A stretch of DNA of 64,000 nucleotides from JALORV01 sp963766365 (GTDB lineage Bacteria > Pseudomonadota > Gammaproteobacteria > Burkholderiales > Burkholderiaceae_F). Of this stretch, positions 1 to 8,657 are shown piece by piece. The notes under the pieces are model-generated. The model was given only the letters and a program-made list of their open reading frames with translations. It searched no databases and was not told the DNA's origin. Within the stretch, counting starts at the first letter, position 1, and each line of letters starts with the position of its first letter. The position numbers and the translations under genes are program-made. The stretch spans positions 62,001 to 126,000 of the forward strand of contig CAVXZK010000003.1 of NCBI GenBank assembly GCA_963766365.1, in the 5' to 3' direction.

Positions 1-54
1 AGGCAATAATAGGCCAAGGCTTCATCCGGAGCCTCCTCCCGCAGAGAGTCCAGC

Positions 55-852
55 GTGCCTGCAGTCCACCACTTCGATCCCGTTGCCTTTTCCCTCGGCC
101 CGCTCACCGTCCGCTGGTACGGGCTGATGTACCTGATCGGGTTCGCGCTCTTCCTCATCCTGGGCAAACTGCGTTCGCGCGACACCTGGCGCGGGATGAG
201 TTCGCAGGACGTCGACGACCTGCTGTTCTACGGCATGATCGGAGTCATCGTCGGCGGGCGCCTGGGGCACGTGATCTTCTACGGGCCGCTGTCGCACTAC
301 CTGGCGAACCCGCTCGAGATATTCGCGGTGTGGAAGGGTGGCATGGCATCGCACGGCGGCATTATTGGCGTCATCCTGGCGATGTGGTGGTTTGCGCGCA
401 GCCGCAAGAAATCGTTCCTCACCGTGGCTGACTTCGTCGTGCCGCTGGTACCGCTGGGACTCGGCGCCGGGCGCATCGGCAATTACATCAACGGCGAGTT
501 GTGGGGCCGGGTAGCCGACCCGGCGCTGCCGTGGGCAATGATCTTCCCGCAGGCGGGCGACAACCTGCCGCGCCATCCGTCGCAGCTCTACCAGTTCGCG
601 CTCGAAGGACTGCTGCTGTTCGCGATCCTGTGGCTGTACTCGCGCAAGCCGCGACCCGCCGGCACCGCCGGCAGCCTGTTCCTGATCGGCTACGGGGTGC
701 TGCGCATCATCGGCGAGGTCTTCCGCGAGCCGGAAGCACTGTACGGAGCCATGCCGCTTGGGCTGTCGGCGGGGCAGTGGCTGTCCGTGCCGATGGTGCT
801 GATCGGCATGGCCTGCTTTGCCTACTTCTGGCGGCGGCCCACTCCCCGCTGA
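55..852 (+). CDS. lgt: Prolipoprotein diacylglyceryl transferase
   Basis: Transfers the diacylglyceryl group from phosphatidylglycerol to the lipobox cysteine of prolipoproteins in the inner membrane, the first step of lipoprotein maturation. The 265-aa protein has several hydrophobic segments and the Lgt signature GRIGNYINGELWG around residues 139-151. His100 in ASHGG, Arg140 and Arg224 match the conserved catalytic positions of the family, and length is normal. A GTG start is used because the reading frame closes just upstream and the family N-terminus (FDPVAFSLGPLTVRWYG) lies close to it. The next gene follows after 27 bases. Lipoproteins elsewhere in the window (LptE, BamE, two others) are its expected substrates. 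Confidence 0.96.
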   Translation: MPAVHHFDPVAFSLGPLTVRWYGLMYLIGFALFLILGKLRSRDTWRGMSSQDVDDLLFYGMIGVIVGGRLGHVIFYGPLSHYLANPLEIFAVWKGGMASHGGIIGVILAMWWFARSRKKSFLTVADFVVPLVPLGLGAGRIGNYINGELWGRVADPALPWAMIFPQAGDNLPRHPSQLYQFALEGLLLFAILWLYSRKPRPAGTAGSLFLIGYGVLRIIGEVFREPEALYGAMPLGLSAGQWLSVPMVLIGMACFAYFWRRPTPR

Positions 853-879
853 GTCAACGGCACGGCAATCAGCTGAGCG

Positions 880-2190
880 ATGACCCTGATCCACTCCATC
901 CGTGACGCCGCCCAGCGGCTGATCGCCCAGCGCGAGCTGGACGCTCTGCTGCGCACCTGCCGCCACCTGGTTTCGGCCCGCGGAGAGGCGGACAGTGCGG
1001 GCCTGGCCGCACAGGTGATCGACCACTACCGCAAGCTGCCTGAAGCGGCTCATTTGAGTTTCTTCGAGGCGCTGGCCGCTGGTTTCAATCCGGACCCGAT
1101 CGAGGTGCTGGCGTCCGCAAAGCGTTATGCCGAGTCGCAGCACGCGGACGCGCTGGTGGAACTGATGTCCGTCTCCGAGCCTCCACGCCAGGAACTGCTG
1201 CGCCGCATAAACCGGGCGCCCGGCGGGACGGCCGCGATCGTGCAGATGCGACGTGCCCTGCTGCGCGCGCTGGACGCGCATCCGCAACTCGGGGCTGTGG
1301 AAGCGGATCTCCTCCATCTGTTGTCGTCCTGGTTCAACCCCGGATTTCTCGAAATGCAGCAGGTCGACTGGACGTCGCCGGCACGGCTGCTCGAGAAGAT
1401 CATCCAGCACGAAGCCGTCCATGCGATCGATGGCTGGGACGACCTGCGTCGCCGGTTGCAGCCCGACCGCCGCTGCTTTGCGTTCTTCCATCCGCAGTTG
1501 CCGGGCGAACCGCTGATCTTCGTCGAAGTCGCGCTGCTCGATACGATTCCTCAGGCGATCGGCCCGTTGATCGAGAAGAACTCCACGCCAAGCGACGCGC
1601 ATCGATTCAAGGTGGCTGCTTTCTATTCGATCAGCAACTGCCAGCCGGGCCTGCGCGGCGTCTCGCTGGGCAACTTCCTGATCAAGCGGGTGGCCGAGCG
1701 GCTGCAGGCCGAGATTCCTTCGATAAAGACGTTCTGCACGCTATCGCCGCTGCCGGGCTTCACCCGATGGCTCGACGCCGACCAGGCCGTCATGCATGTC
1801 CGCCTGCGCGCGCCGTTGCGTGAGCGGTGGCAGGCGGCACGTGATGAGCTCAAGCTGGGCGAGGAGCGCATCGCAGACCGCCTGGAATCGCACTGGCTCC
1901 CCGAGAAAGCCTCAGACCAGGAGCGCGCCGCGCTGCTGACCCTGGCGTCGATCTACCTGACCGAGGCGTCGCCGACGCGCGACGGCGATTCGGTGGCGAA
2001 GTTCCACCTTGGCAACGGCGCTCGCCTGCAGCGCATCAACTGGGCGGCCGATCTCTCGCGAAACGGCCTGAAGCAGTCCTGCGGCCTGATCGTCAACTAC
2101 CTGTACGACCTCGCCCGCGTCGAGGCGTACCACGAGCGATTCCTTGATGGCAAGGTCGTGCACGCGCAGGCCGTGGCGCGGCTGGCATGA
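880..2190 (+). CDS. Malonyl-CoA decarboxylase
   Basis: Converts malonyl-CoA to acetyl-CoA and CO2. The 436-aa protein has the helical N-terminal domain and the acetyltransferase-like C-terminal catalytic domain of the MCD family. The segments TLSPLPGFTRWL (Ser289) and KFHLGNGARLQRINW (His376) hold the Ser and His that act in characterised MCDs. It is the first gene of a tight cluster with a Bug binding protein, a crotonase-family enzyme and malonyl-CoA synthetase, which together can take up malonate, activate it and decarboxylate it (MatA-like role). The ATG start fits the family N-terminus. No GntR-type MatR regulator is visible nearby. Confidence 0.95.
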   Translation: MTLIHSIRDAAQRLIAQRELDALLRTCRHLVSARGEADSAGLAAQVIDHYRKLPEAAHLSFFEALAAGFNPDPIEVLASAKRYAESQHADALVELMSVSEPPRQELLRRINRAPGGTAAIVQMRRALLRALDAHPQLGAVEADLLHLLSSWFNPGFLEMQQVDWTSPARLLEKIIQHEAVHAIDGWDDLRRRLQPDRRCFAFFHPQLPGEPLIFVEVALLDTIPQAIGPLIEKNSTPSDAHRFKVAAFYSISNCQPGLRGVSLGNFLIKRVAERLQAEIPSIKTFCTLSPLPGFTRWLDADQAVMHVRLRAPLRERWQAARDELKLGEERIADRLESHWLPEKASDQERAALLTLASIYLTEASPTRDGDSVAKFHLGNGARLQRINWAADLSRNGLKQSCGLIVNYLYDLARVEAYHERFLDGKVVHAQAVARLA

Positions 2191-2263
2191 TATCGACCAA
2201 GGCCGTCGGCAGAACGGCCTCGACATCCGCAACTTCAATCTTGCAGCCAGGAGACAACCCGTG

Positions 2264-3232
2264 ATGAAACTTTTCAGTGCAGCGTTCGCGGCCGTGATCG
2301 CGCTGATCGGCGGCGCGGCACAGGCCCAGACGGCTTGGCCCGCCAAGCCGATTACCCTGATCGTTCCCTTCCCGCCGGGTGGTGGTACCGACGCATTCGC
2401 GCGGCCGCTCTCAGCGCAGCTGTCGAAGCAACTCGGGCGTCAGGTCATCATCGACAACCGCGGTGGTGCCGGGGGCACTGTCGGCGCGTCGATAGCGGCG
2501 AAAGCGGCACCGGACGGCTACACGTTCTTCGTCGGCGCCGTGCACCACGCGATCGCGCCGAGCTTCTATCCAAAGCTCGACTACAACATCGAGACCGACC
2601 TGATTCCGCTGACGGTGATCGCCAATCCGCCACAGATCATCGTCATCAATTCGAGCCGGGTGAAGGCCGAGGACTTCAAGTCATTCATGGTGCTGCTGCA
2701 GGCCAACCCGGGCAAGCTCAACTATGCGTCGGCCGGCAACGGCACGTCGCACCACCTGGCTGGCGAGCTCTTCAAGCAGCAGAGCAAGACCTTCATCGTG
2801 CACATCCCGTACCGCGGCGCCGGCCCGGCACTGCAGGACCTGATCGCCGGGAATGTCGACATGATGTTCGACGGGTTGGGGTCGTCGGCGCAACACATAC
2901 GCGCCGGTCGCATCAAGGCAATGGCCGTGGCGTCGCCGAAGCGTTCGCCGGCGTTTCCGAATGTGCCGACCACCGCCGAAGTCGGCCTGCCCGACTACGT
3001 GGTGTCCACGTGGTACGGCATCTGGGGCGTCAAGGGAACGCCGAAGGACATCCTCGATCGCATGCATGCCGAAGTGGTCAAGGCGGTTGGCTCGGCCGAG
3101 CTCAAGGATATCTGGGCCAGCAACGGCTCCGATACCGCGACGATGTCGCAGCAGGACTTTGCGCGTTTCCTGAACAGCGAGATCAAGCGCTGGGCGCAGG
3201 TGACGAAGTCCTCCGGCGCGAAGCTCGACTGA
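2264..3232 (+). CDS. Tripartite tricarboxylate transporter (Bug/TctC) solute-binding protein
   Basis: A periplasmic binding protein of the Bug family, 322 aa. Residues 1-21 form a Sec signal peptide ending AQA, and the mature part starts with the family pattern WPAKPITLIVPFPPGGGTD. AGGAGA at 2249-2254 precedes a GTG (2261) and an ATG (2264); either could start the protein, and ATG was chosen. The gene sits between malonyl-CoA decarboxylase and a crotonase-family gene, so malonate or a related dicarboxylate is the likely ligand, but this is inferred from context only. The TctA and TctB membrane subunits are not in the window, so the binding protein must use a permease encoded elsewhere. Confidence 0.93.
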   Translation: MKLFSAAFAAVIALIGGAAQAQTAWPAKPITLIVPFPPGGGTDAFARPLSAQLSKQLGRQVIIDNRGGAGGTVGASIAAKAAPDGYTFFVGAVHHAIAPSFYPKLDYNIETDLIPLTVIANPPQIIVINSSRVKAEDFKSFMVLLQANPGKLNYASAGNGTSHHLAGELFKQQSKTFIVHIPYRGAGPALQDLIAGNVDMMFDGLGSSAQHIRAGRIKAMAVASPKRSPAFPNVPTTAEVGLPDYVVSTWYGIWGVKGTPKDILDRMHAEVVKAVGSAELKDIWASNGSDTATMSQQDFARFLNSEIKRWAQVTKSSGAKLD

Positions 3233-3243
3233 TCGGAGACAAC

Positions 3244-4029
3244 GTGCCGGACGGGATGGTTCATGTCGCGGTAACGGGCGAGCTGGCGACCGTCACGCTC
3301 GATTCGCCCGGCAAGCTGAATGCCATCAGCGAATCGATGTGGCAGGCGCTGGCTCGCAATTTCGCGGCCCTGTCCGAACCGTCGCAACTTCGAGCCGTCG
3401 TGATCCGTGGCGCCGGCCACAACTTCGCAGCTGGCGCGGATATCGACGAATTCGAGCGAGTCCGCGGCGACGCGGCGAGTGGGCGCCGCTATCACCTCGA
3501 GACGATCGCCAATGCGCTCGATGCGATCAGCGCCTGTCGTGTTCCGGTTGTCGCCGCGATCGAAGGAGTGTGCGTGGGTGGCGGTCTCGAAGTGGCCGTC
3601 GCCTGCGACCTGCGCATCGCGGCCGACAGCGCCCGCATCGGTGCGCCGGTAGGGCGAATCGGCTTTCCGCTCGCGCTGCCTGAACTGGGGCCGCTGATTC
3701 GACTCGTCGGCCCGGGGGTCGCGTCCGAATTGCTGCTCGAAGGCCGGCTGCTGGACGCCGCTGAAGCGGCGACACGCGGCCTCGTCACCCGCGCCGTGCC
3801 GGCGGACCGTTTCGAGGACGAGGTGCATCACTGCCTGACGCGGATCGCGGCAGGCTCGCCGCGCGCTGCGCGCGAGAACAAGGCGAATATCCGGCGCCTG
3901 GCCGCGAGCGCCGGCCGCTACACCGAACACGAACTCGACGAGAGTTTTGGCTTCCTCGAGTCCGAGGACTATCGTGAGGGAGTTGCCGCATTCGTCGGCA
4001 AGCGGCCTGCGCGATTCACCGGGCGCTAG
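3244..4029 (+). CDS. Enoyl-CoA hydratase/isomerase (crotonase) family protein
   Basis: A 261-aa crotonase-fold protein that should bind an acyl-CoA thioester. The oxyanion-hole segments NFAAGADIDEF and CVGGGLEVAVACD are present. The segment that carries the second catalytic glutamate in true hydratases reads GAPVGRIGFPLALPEL here, with no Glu at the usual place, so hydration of enoyl-CoA is doubtful and a decarboxylase, isomerase or thioesterase-like activity is possible. The GTG start at 3244 is chosen because GGAGA at 3235-3239 lies a few bases before it. It follows the Bug gene by 11 bases and precedes malonyl-CoA synthetase, so its substrate is probably malonyl- or methylmalonyl-type CoA (inference). 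Confidence 0.88.
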   Translation: MPDGMVHVAVTGELATVTLDSPGKLNAISESMWQALARNFAALSEPSQLRAVVIRGAGHNFAAGADIDEFERVRGDAASGRRYHLETIANALDAISACRVPVVAAIEGVCVGGGLEVAVACDLRIAADSARIGAPVGRIGFPLALPELGPLIRLVGPGVASELLLEGRLLDAAEAATRGLVTRAVPADRFEDEVHHCLTRIAAGSPRAARENKANIRRLAASAGRYTEHELDESFGFLESEDYREGVAAFVGKRPARFTGR

Positions 4030-4071
4030 AAGTCGCAAGCGCGCGCCAGCGTTCCTTACTTGGCCTGCACC

Positions 4072-5658
4072 ATGGGATCCACGACAACCGCCAACTTCTA
4101 TGCGCTGGTCGAGCGGCGCTTCCCCGCTGATCTCGACTCAACCTGCATTGAAACGACCGACGGGTTGACGTACAGCTGGCGGGATCTGCATCACGCCAGC
4201 GGCCGGATGGCCAACTGGCTCACGTCGCTCGGGCTGCCACCCGGCGCGCGCGTCGCCGTGCAGGTGGAGAAGTCACCCGAATGCCTGATGCTGTACCTCG
4301 CGACGCTGCGCGCCGGGCTTGTTTACCTGCCACTTAACACGGCCTACCAGAAGTCCGAGATCGAGTACTTCCTCGCCGACGCGCAGCCGGACGTGGTGGT
4401 CTGCACGCCGACGCGCCTGGGAGAGATCGCGCCGCTGGCGAAGCAGGCGAAATGTCGACACGTGCACACGCTGGGTGAGGCGCGCGAAGGTTCGCTGTTG
4501 CAGTCCGCGGCGCCGCATTCGGACGCGTACGAGACTCGATGGTCGCAGCCGGACGACCTCGCCGCGATCCTCTACACGTCGGGCACGACCGGGCGCAGCA
4601 AGGGTGCGATGCTGTCCCACGCCAACCTCGCGTCCAATGCGCTGACGCTGGACGGGTTCTGGGGGTTCGCTGCCGAACGGGCGGCCGGCCGCAAGGACGT
4701 GCTGCTGCACACGCTGCCGCTGTTCCATGTCCATGGGCTCTTCGTTGCGGCTCACGCGGCGCTGCTGGCCGGCGCCAAGACGCTGCTGCTGGCGAAATTC
4801 GATGTCGCCCAGGTGCTGGAGCGGCTGCCGCGCTCAACTGTGTTCATGGGCGTGCCGACCTACTACACACGCTTGCTGGCCGAGCCGTCGTTCGACCGCG
4901 CTCGCTGCGCAAACATGCGGCTTTTCATCTCCGGCTCGGCGCCGTTGCTGGCGGAAACTCATCGCGAATTCGAACAGCGCACGGGGCACCGCATCCTCGA
5001 ACGCTACGGCATGTCGGAGACTGTCATGCTGGTGTCCAACCCGTATTTCGCCGAGCAGGGCGAGCGCATCGCCGGCACCGTCGGCGTGCCGCTGCCCGAC
5101 GTCGGCGTACGGGTGGTGCGGGAGGACGGCACGCCCTGTCCAGGCGGCGAGATCGGCCAGGTGCAGGTGCGGGGCCCCAACGTTTTCTCGGGTTACTGGC
5201 GCATGCCGGCGAAGACGAAGGAGGAGTTCACTGCCGATGGCTGGTTCAGGACCGGGGATGTCGGCCACTTCGGCGGCACCGGGGTTCCCGACCGCTACCT
5301 GACCCTCATCGGCCGCTCCAAAGACCTCATCATTTCCGGCGGCTACAACGTCTATCCCAAGGAGATCGAGGGCTACATCGACGAGATGCCAAACGTCGTG
5401 GAGTCCGCAGTCATTGGGCTGCCGCACCCCGACTTCGGCGAGGCTGTGGCTGCCGTCGTCGTGTCCCGTCGCGCCGGGGCACTTGACGCGACGGCCGTCA
5501 TCGACGGACTGAAGGGGCGCATTGCCAATTACAAGGTGCCCAAGCGCGTCTTCGTCGTTGAAGACCTGCCGCGCAACACGATGGGCAAGGTGCAGAAGAA
5601 CGTGCTGCGCGACCGCTACAAGAGCACGTTCACGCCGCCATCGCGACCATCGGCCTGA
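4072..5658 (+). CDS. matB: Malonyl-CoA synthetase (AMP-dependent, MatB-like)
   Basis: Activates malonate with ATP and CoA to malonyl-CoA through an acyl-adenylate. The 528-aa ANL-superfamily enzyme has the phosphate-binding motif LYTSGTTGRSKG (near residue 166), the hinge region GRSKDLIISGGYNVYPKE and the catalytic lysine in NTMGKVQKN near the C-terminus. Its overall sequence resembles MatB, and malonyl-CoA decarboxylase lies in the same cluster, which supports malonate as substrate; methylmalonate is also possible. ATG at 4072 is preferred to TTG at 4060, though no clear ribosome-binding site precedes either. The 3' end overlaps convergent grpB by 29 bases, and a perfect palindrome spans its stop codon. 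Confidence 0.92.
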   Translation: MGSTTTANFYALVERRFPADLDSTCIETTDGLTYSWRDLHHASGRMANWLTSLGLPPGARVAVQVEKSPECLMLYLATLRAGLVYLPLNTAYQKSEIEYFLADAQPDVVVCTPTRLGEIAPLAKQAKCRHVHTLGEAREGSLLQSAAPHSDAYETRWSQPDDLAAILYTSGTTGRSKGAMLSHANLASNALTLDGFWGFAAERAAGRKDVLLHTLPLFHVHGLFVAAHAALLAGAKTLLLAKFDVAQVLERLPRSTVFMGVPTYYTRLLAEPSFDRARCANMRLFISGSAPLLAETHREFEQRTGHRILERYGMSETVMLVSNPYFAEQGERIAGTVGVPLPDVGVRVVREDGTPCPGGEIGQVQVRGPNVFSGYWRMPAKTKEEFTADGWFRTGDVGHFGGTGVPDRYLTLIGRSKDLIISGGYNVYPKEIEGYIDEMPNVVESAVIGLPHPDFGEAVAAVVVSRRAGALDATAVIDGLKGRIANYKVPKRVFVVEDLPRNTMGKVQKNVLRDRYKSTFTPPSRPSA

Positions 5659-6190
5659 ACTCCGGCGTACGCCGGAGTTCCGTGAGCGGCACCGCCAGAA
5701 CCGCCTCGACGAAGCCGGTCTTGCCATTGGTATAGGCATCGCGGTCGAAGCGGAAACGTGCGGCCAGGCGCCGCTTCAGCTCGGCGTAGCGTTTTGCCAG
5801 CCACGCGTCGCAGCGCAGCGAGTCGCGGAACTTAAGGTACCGCTTCCAGTACAGGCCGTTGACTTCGACCACGTGCACGTGATGTGTACGGATCCCGCGC
5901 ACGACTCGTTTGAAGAACCGCCGATCAGGCAGCGCGCGCTCGTACTCCGGGATGTACTCGTAGCCGTAGAGGCTCAGCCGGTCGCAGTGGCGTTCGAATT
6001 CGTCGAGCGAACGCACGCCGACCAGCATGTCGATGATCGGTTTCGCGGAAAGACCCTGCACCGACGTGCTGCCGATGTGTTCGATCTGCGGATGGAGGTC
6101 AGTGAGGGCAATGTGGATCAGTTGGCTTTCGATGCGGAAACGGGCAGGCCAGGCGGCGTCGTAAGGGACGACGGTGATCGGATCTTTCAT
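5630..6190 (-). CDS. GrpB/UPF0157 family nucleotidyltransferase-like protein
   Basis: A 186-aa protein of the GrpB (UPF0157) family, which has a minimal nucleotidyltransferase fold. Family hallmarks are YDAAWPARF near the N-terminus and IEHIGSTSVQGLSAKPIIDM around residues 37-56, which contains the GS-type motif and a downstream acidic residue. The biochemical role of the family is not settled. The gene ends inside the 3' end of convergent matB. Upstream lie 372 bases without a recognisable gene, probably holding its promoter. Confidence 0.9.
   Translation of the reverse strand: MKDPITVVPYDAAWPARFRIESQLIHIALTDLHPQIEHIGSTSVQGLSAKPIIDMLVGVRSLDEFERHCDRLSLYGYEYIPEYERALPDRRFFKRVVRGIRTHHVHVVEVNGLYWKRYLKFRDSLRCDAWLAKRYAELKRRLAARFRFDRDAYTNGKTGFVEAVLAVPLTELRRTPEFRPMVAMAA
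5657..5680. repeat. Perfect 24-nt palindrome at the matB/grpB convergent overlap
   Basis: The arms GAACTCCGGCG and CGCCGGAGTTC flank a central TA with no mismatch. The palindrome starts inside the matB stop codon and lies inside the 3' coding end of grpB. It has no T-tract on either side, so it is not a canonical intrinsic terminator. It could still form a strong hairpin in both convergent transcripts and limit read-through, or bind a dimeric protein. Confidence 0.7.
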
Positions 6191-6562
6191 CGGAGTCTCC
6201 AGGATGTCTTGGGCAGGAGCGCAGCTCGGTCTGAGCCGCGACGGGTCACTGCTGCGGGACAGAGGCCTGGGCCAGCGGACTGCGTGTGGGAAACCTGGTT
6301 ATCTCCGCGAGTGACAGCACAAACGCGACGTCGGCAAGGAATCGGGCTGAGATCATTCTCGGTCTCCGTGTGGTCTCGGGTCTGCGACGACATGCCGCAG
6401 CGCATGACCGCAATTTAGGAGGGCCGGAGAGCCGGGGCAGCCGCCTATTGCGTGCGTCCAACCCGGAATATTCGACAGCCGGGCGCTCAAGGCGACGGAA
6501 CCGGGGCCGCGCGGTCCGATCTGCGCGTGAGCCCTGGCGGGCCTGCGAGGTCCGATGACGCG
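6191..6562. other. 372-base intergenic region without a recognised gene
   Basis: This lies between grpB and the Crp/Fnr regulator, both on the minus strand. Short open frames exist on both strands but none resembles a known family or has convincing initiation signals. No intrinsic terminator with a T-tract was found after the regulator gene. It may hold the grpB promoter or an unannotated small RNA; nothing more can be supported. Confidence 0.5.
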
Positions 6563-7204
6563 CTACCAGCGCGCCGGCGGCTTGCGATGGATGGTGATCG
6601 TGCGGTTTTCGATCGTTACATAGCCGCCGATCGTCAGATCCTTGAAAATCCGGCTGATCATGTCGCGCGAGGCGCCGACCCGGTCGGCGATGTCCTGCTG
6701 CGTCATGCGCTCGGGCACCACCAGCTTGCCGCCGTCTTCCTTCGCTAGCGACAGCAGCAACCGCGCTACCCGGCCGTAGACATCCATCAGCGCAAGGTTC
6801 TTGACGTTGTCGGTCGCGATGCGCGCACGGTCGATCAGCGTCGAGATCAGCGCCATCGCGATGTCGGGATTTGCGCTGATCGCGCTGCGCAGTTCATCGC
6901 GGGTGACGACAGAACAGGAAGTCGGCTCGAGCGTCATCACTGAGGCCGAACGCGGCCGCCCGTCGAGAGCCATTTCGCCGACGTAGTCGCCTGGCCCGTA
7001 GATGTCGAGGATCATCTCGCGGCCTTCGTCGTCTGAGACGTAGACCTTGACCTTGCCGGAGAGGATCACAAAGAGGCTGTCGCCGCGGTCGCCCTCGTTG
7101 ATGATGACCGCGTTCTTCGGAAATGTCCGCACCTGGCCGCGCGTCGCCAGTTCGCGCACCATCGGATCGCCGATTTCGCTGATCGCCTGCTCGCTCGCTG
7201 TCAT
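6563..7204 (-). CDS. Crp/Fnr family transcriptional regulator
   Basis: A 213-aa cyclic-nucleotide-binding-fold regulator. The N-terminal half has the cNMP-binding beta roll, with YVGEMALDGRPRSASV resembling the phosphate-binding cassette of CRP (Glu and Arg-Ser are kept). The C-terminal half has a winged helix, MTQQDIADRVGASRDMISRI. There is no N-terminal Fe-S cysteine cluster as in FNR, so cAMP or another nucleotide is a more likely signal than oxygen. ATG at 7204 was chosen; a GTG at 7231 would add nine residues. It is followed on the same strand by grpB after a long gap. A nucleotide cyclase encoded at 31.4-33.3 kb could in principle supply a ligand, but no link is shown. Confidence 0.92.
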   Translation of the reverse strand: MTASEQAISEIGDPMVRELATRGQVRTFPKNAVIINEGDRGDSLFVILSGKVKVYVSDDEGREMILDIYGPGDYVGEMALDGRPRSASVMTLEPTSCSVVTRDELRSAISANPDIAMALISTLIDRARIATDNVKNLALMDVYGRVARLLLSLAKEDGGKLVVPERMTQQDIADRVGASRDMISRIFKDLTIGGYVTIENRTITIHRKPPARW

Positions 7205-7273
7205 GGGGGGCCTGCTGCGTCTTGTTGTCACGCCATTATGCGGCGCGCCGCGGGGGCGGGGAAGCCGTCGGCT

Positions 7274-8083
7274 CTAGTAGGCCTTGTACCCCTTGTATGC
7301 CATGTAAGCAGCCAGCAGGAACAGCAGCATCGCAAAGATGCGCTTCAACGGCCGGGTATTGAGGGAGTGGGCCACACGCGCGCCGAGTGGCGCCGTCAGC
7401 ACACTCGCGGCCGCTATCGCGAGCAGCGCCGGCAGGTAGACGAATCCCACGGTGCCCTCGGGTAGCGCCGGAACACCGCGCCCGGCGAGGATGTAGCCGA
7501 TCGTGCCGGCCGCAGCGATGGGGAAACCGAGCGCGGCGGAGGTTGCGACCGCGTTGTGGATCTTCACGTTGCTCCACACCATGAACGGCACCGAGATGAA
7601 TCCTCCTCCGGCGCCGACGAGGCTGGATATGAGACCGATTGCGCCGCCCGCGCCGAACATGCCAGCACCCTTCGGCAACTGGCGCGTCGGTCGCGGCTTG
7701 CGGTCGAACAGCATCTGCACCGCCGAGAAGCCGACGAAGGTCGCGAAGACCACCGACAGCCAGAACGTCGGCAGCCGGCCGGCGATCTGTGCGCCGATCA
7801 GCGAGCCGACCAGGATTCCTGGCGCCAGCAGCCAGACGACCGGCCACAACACCGCGCCGCGTTGGTGGTGCGCCCGCACCGACGACAGCGACGTGAACAG
7901 GATCGTGGCGAGCGACGTGGCAATTGCCATGTGCACGATGTGCTCGAGCGGGTAACCGCGCCAGGTAAAGAGCAGCGTCAGGAACGGCACCATCAGCATG
8001 CCGCCGCCGATGCCGAGCAGGCCGGCCGCGAAACCGGTGAACGAGCCGAGCAGCAGCAGCGCAACGATGAACACCGGTTCCAT
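7274..8083 (-). CDS. TauE/SafE family anion permease
   Basis: A 269-aa integral membrane protein with about eight hydrophobic segments. It has the two inverted glycine-rich repeats of the TauE/SafE (TSUP) family: GFAAGLLGIGGGMLMVPF near residue 20 and SLVGAGGGFISVPFMVW near residue 150. Family members export sulfite, sulfoacetate or related organosulfur anions; the substrate here is unknown. Its ATG overlaps the stop codon of the EVE-domain gene by one base (TGATG), so the two are probably translationally coupled. A second TSUP-family gene lies at 49.9 kb. Confidence 0.92.
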   Translation of the reverse strand: MEPVFIVALLLLGSFTGFAAGLLGIGGGMLMVPFLTLLFTWRGYPLEHIVHMAIATSLATILFTSLSSVRAHHQRGAVLWPVVWLLAPGILVGSLIGAQIAGRLPTFWLSVVFATFVGFSAVQMLFDRKPRPTRQLPKGAGMFGAGGAIGLISSLVGAGGGFISVPFMVWSNVKIHNAVATSAALGFPIAAAGTIGYILAGRGVPALPEGTVGFVYLPALLAIAAASVLTAPLGARVAHSLNTRPLKRIFAMLLFLLAAYMAYKGYKAY

Positions 8084-8553
8084 CAGTTGCGCTCCTTCAA
8101 CAGCTTGCGCCTGATGAAGGTCCACTCGCCGGCCGATACCGGGGTGATCGAAAGTCGGTTGCCACGGCGCAGGACCGCCATTTCCGCCAGTTCTGCATGT
8201 TCGCGCAGCTCGGTGAGGGGGATCAGGCGCGTCTTCTTGAGCGCCCGGATGTCGACCAGCTGCCAGCGCGGCGCCTCGCGCTTCGACGCGGCATCGCAGT
8301 AGGGGCTCTTGCGGTCGAACTGCGTCGGATCCGGATGGACCTTGCTCGCGACTTCTGCGAGCCCGGCGATGCCAGGTTCCGCGCAGCTCGAGTGGTAGAA
8401 CAGCACGCCATCGCCGATGCGCATGTGGTCACGCATGAAGTTGCGCGCCTGGTAATTGCGCACTCCGGTCCATGGGACAGTCTGGGCAGGCATGGCCAGC
8501 GCGTCGTCGATCGAGCACTCGTCCGGCTCGGACTTCATCAGCCAGTAGTTCAT
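8083..8553 (-). CDS. EVE domain-containing protein
   Basis: A 156-aa protein that is a single EVE domain (PUA/YTH-like fold, thought to bind modified nucleobases). It starts MNYWLMKSEPDECSIDDA and contains WTGVRNYQARNFMRDHMRIGDGVLFYHS, both typical. ATG at 8553 fits the family start. The gene follows 6S RNA, zapA and zapB on the same strand, an order common in Betaproteobacteria, and is coupled to the downstream TauE-like permease. The strong terminator of 6S RNA lies 45 bases upstream, so it probably has its own promoter or relies on read-through. Confidence 0.93.
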   Translation of the reverse strand: MNYWLMKSEPDECSIDDALAMPAQTVPWTGVRNYQARNFMRDHMRIGDGVLFYHSSCAEPGIAGLAEVASKVHPDPTQFDRKSPYCDAASKREAPRWQLVDIRALKKTRLIPLTELREHAELAEMAVLRRGNRLSITPVSAGEWTFIRRKLLKERN

Positions 8554-8598
8554 GCAACAGGCGGAGGCAGGTTGAGGCAGGTGACAGCGCGGCGACCG

Positions 8599-8653
8599 AA
8601 AAAAGGCCCCGCGGCAGGCGCGCTTGTCGTCGCGCGCCTGCCGCATGGGCCCT
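8599..8653 (-). terminator. Strong intrinsic terminator after 6S RNA
   Basis: On the minus strand a perfect 13-bp stem (GCGGCAGGCGCGC with GCGCGCCTGCCGC) closes an 8-base loop. It is extended by a GGCCC/GGGCC pairing and followed at once by six T residues. It lies just downstream of the 6S RNA closing stem and upstream of the EVE gene. Confidence 0.9.
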
Positions 8654-8657
8654 GGTT

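Noticed and set aside
22..1602. A 526-codon open frame on the minus strand opposite lgt and malonyl-CoA decarboxylase
   Set aside because: It covers two well-supported genes on the other strand, has Arg/Gln/His-rich composition typical of antisense frames in high-GC DNA, and matches no family.
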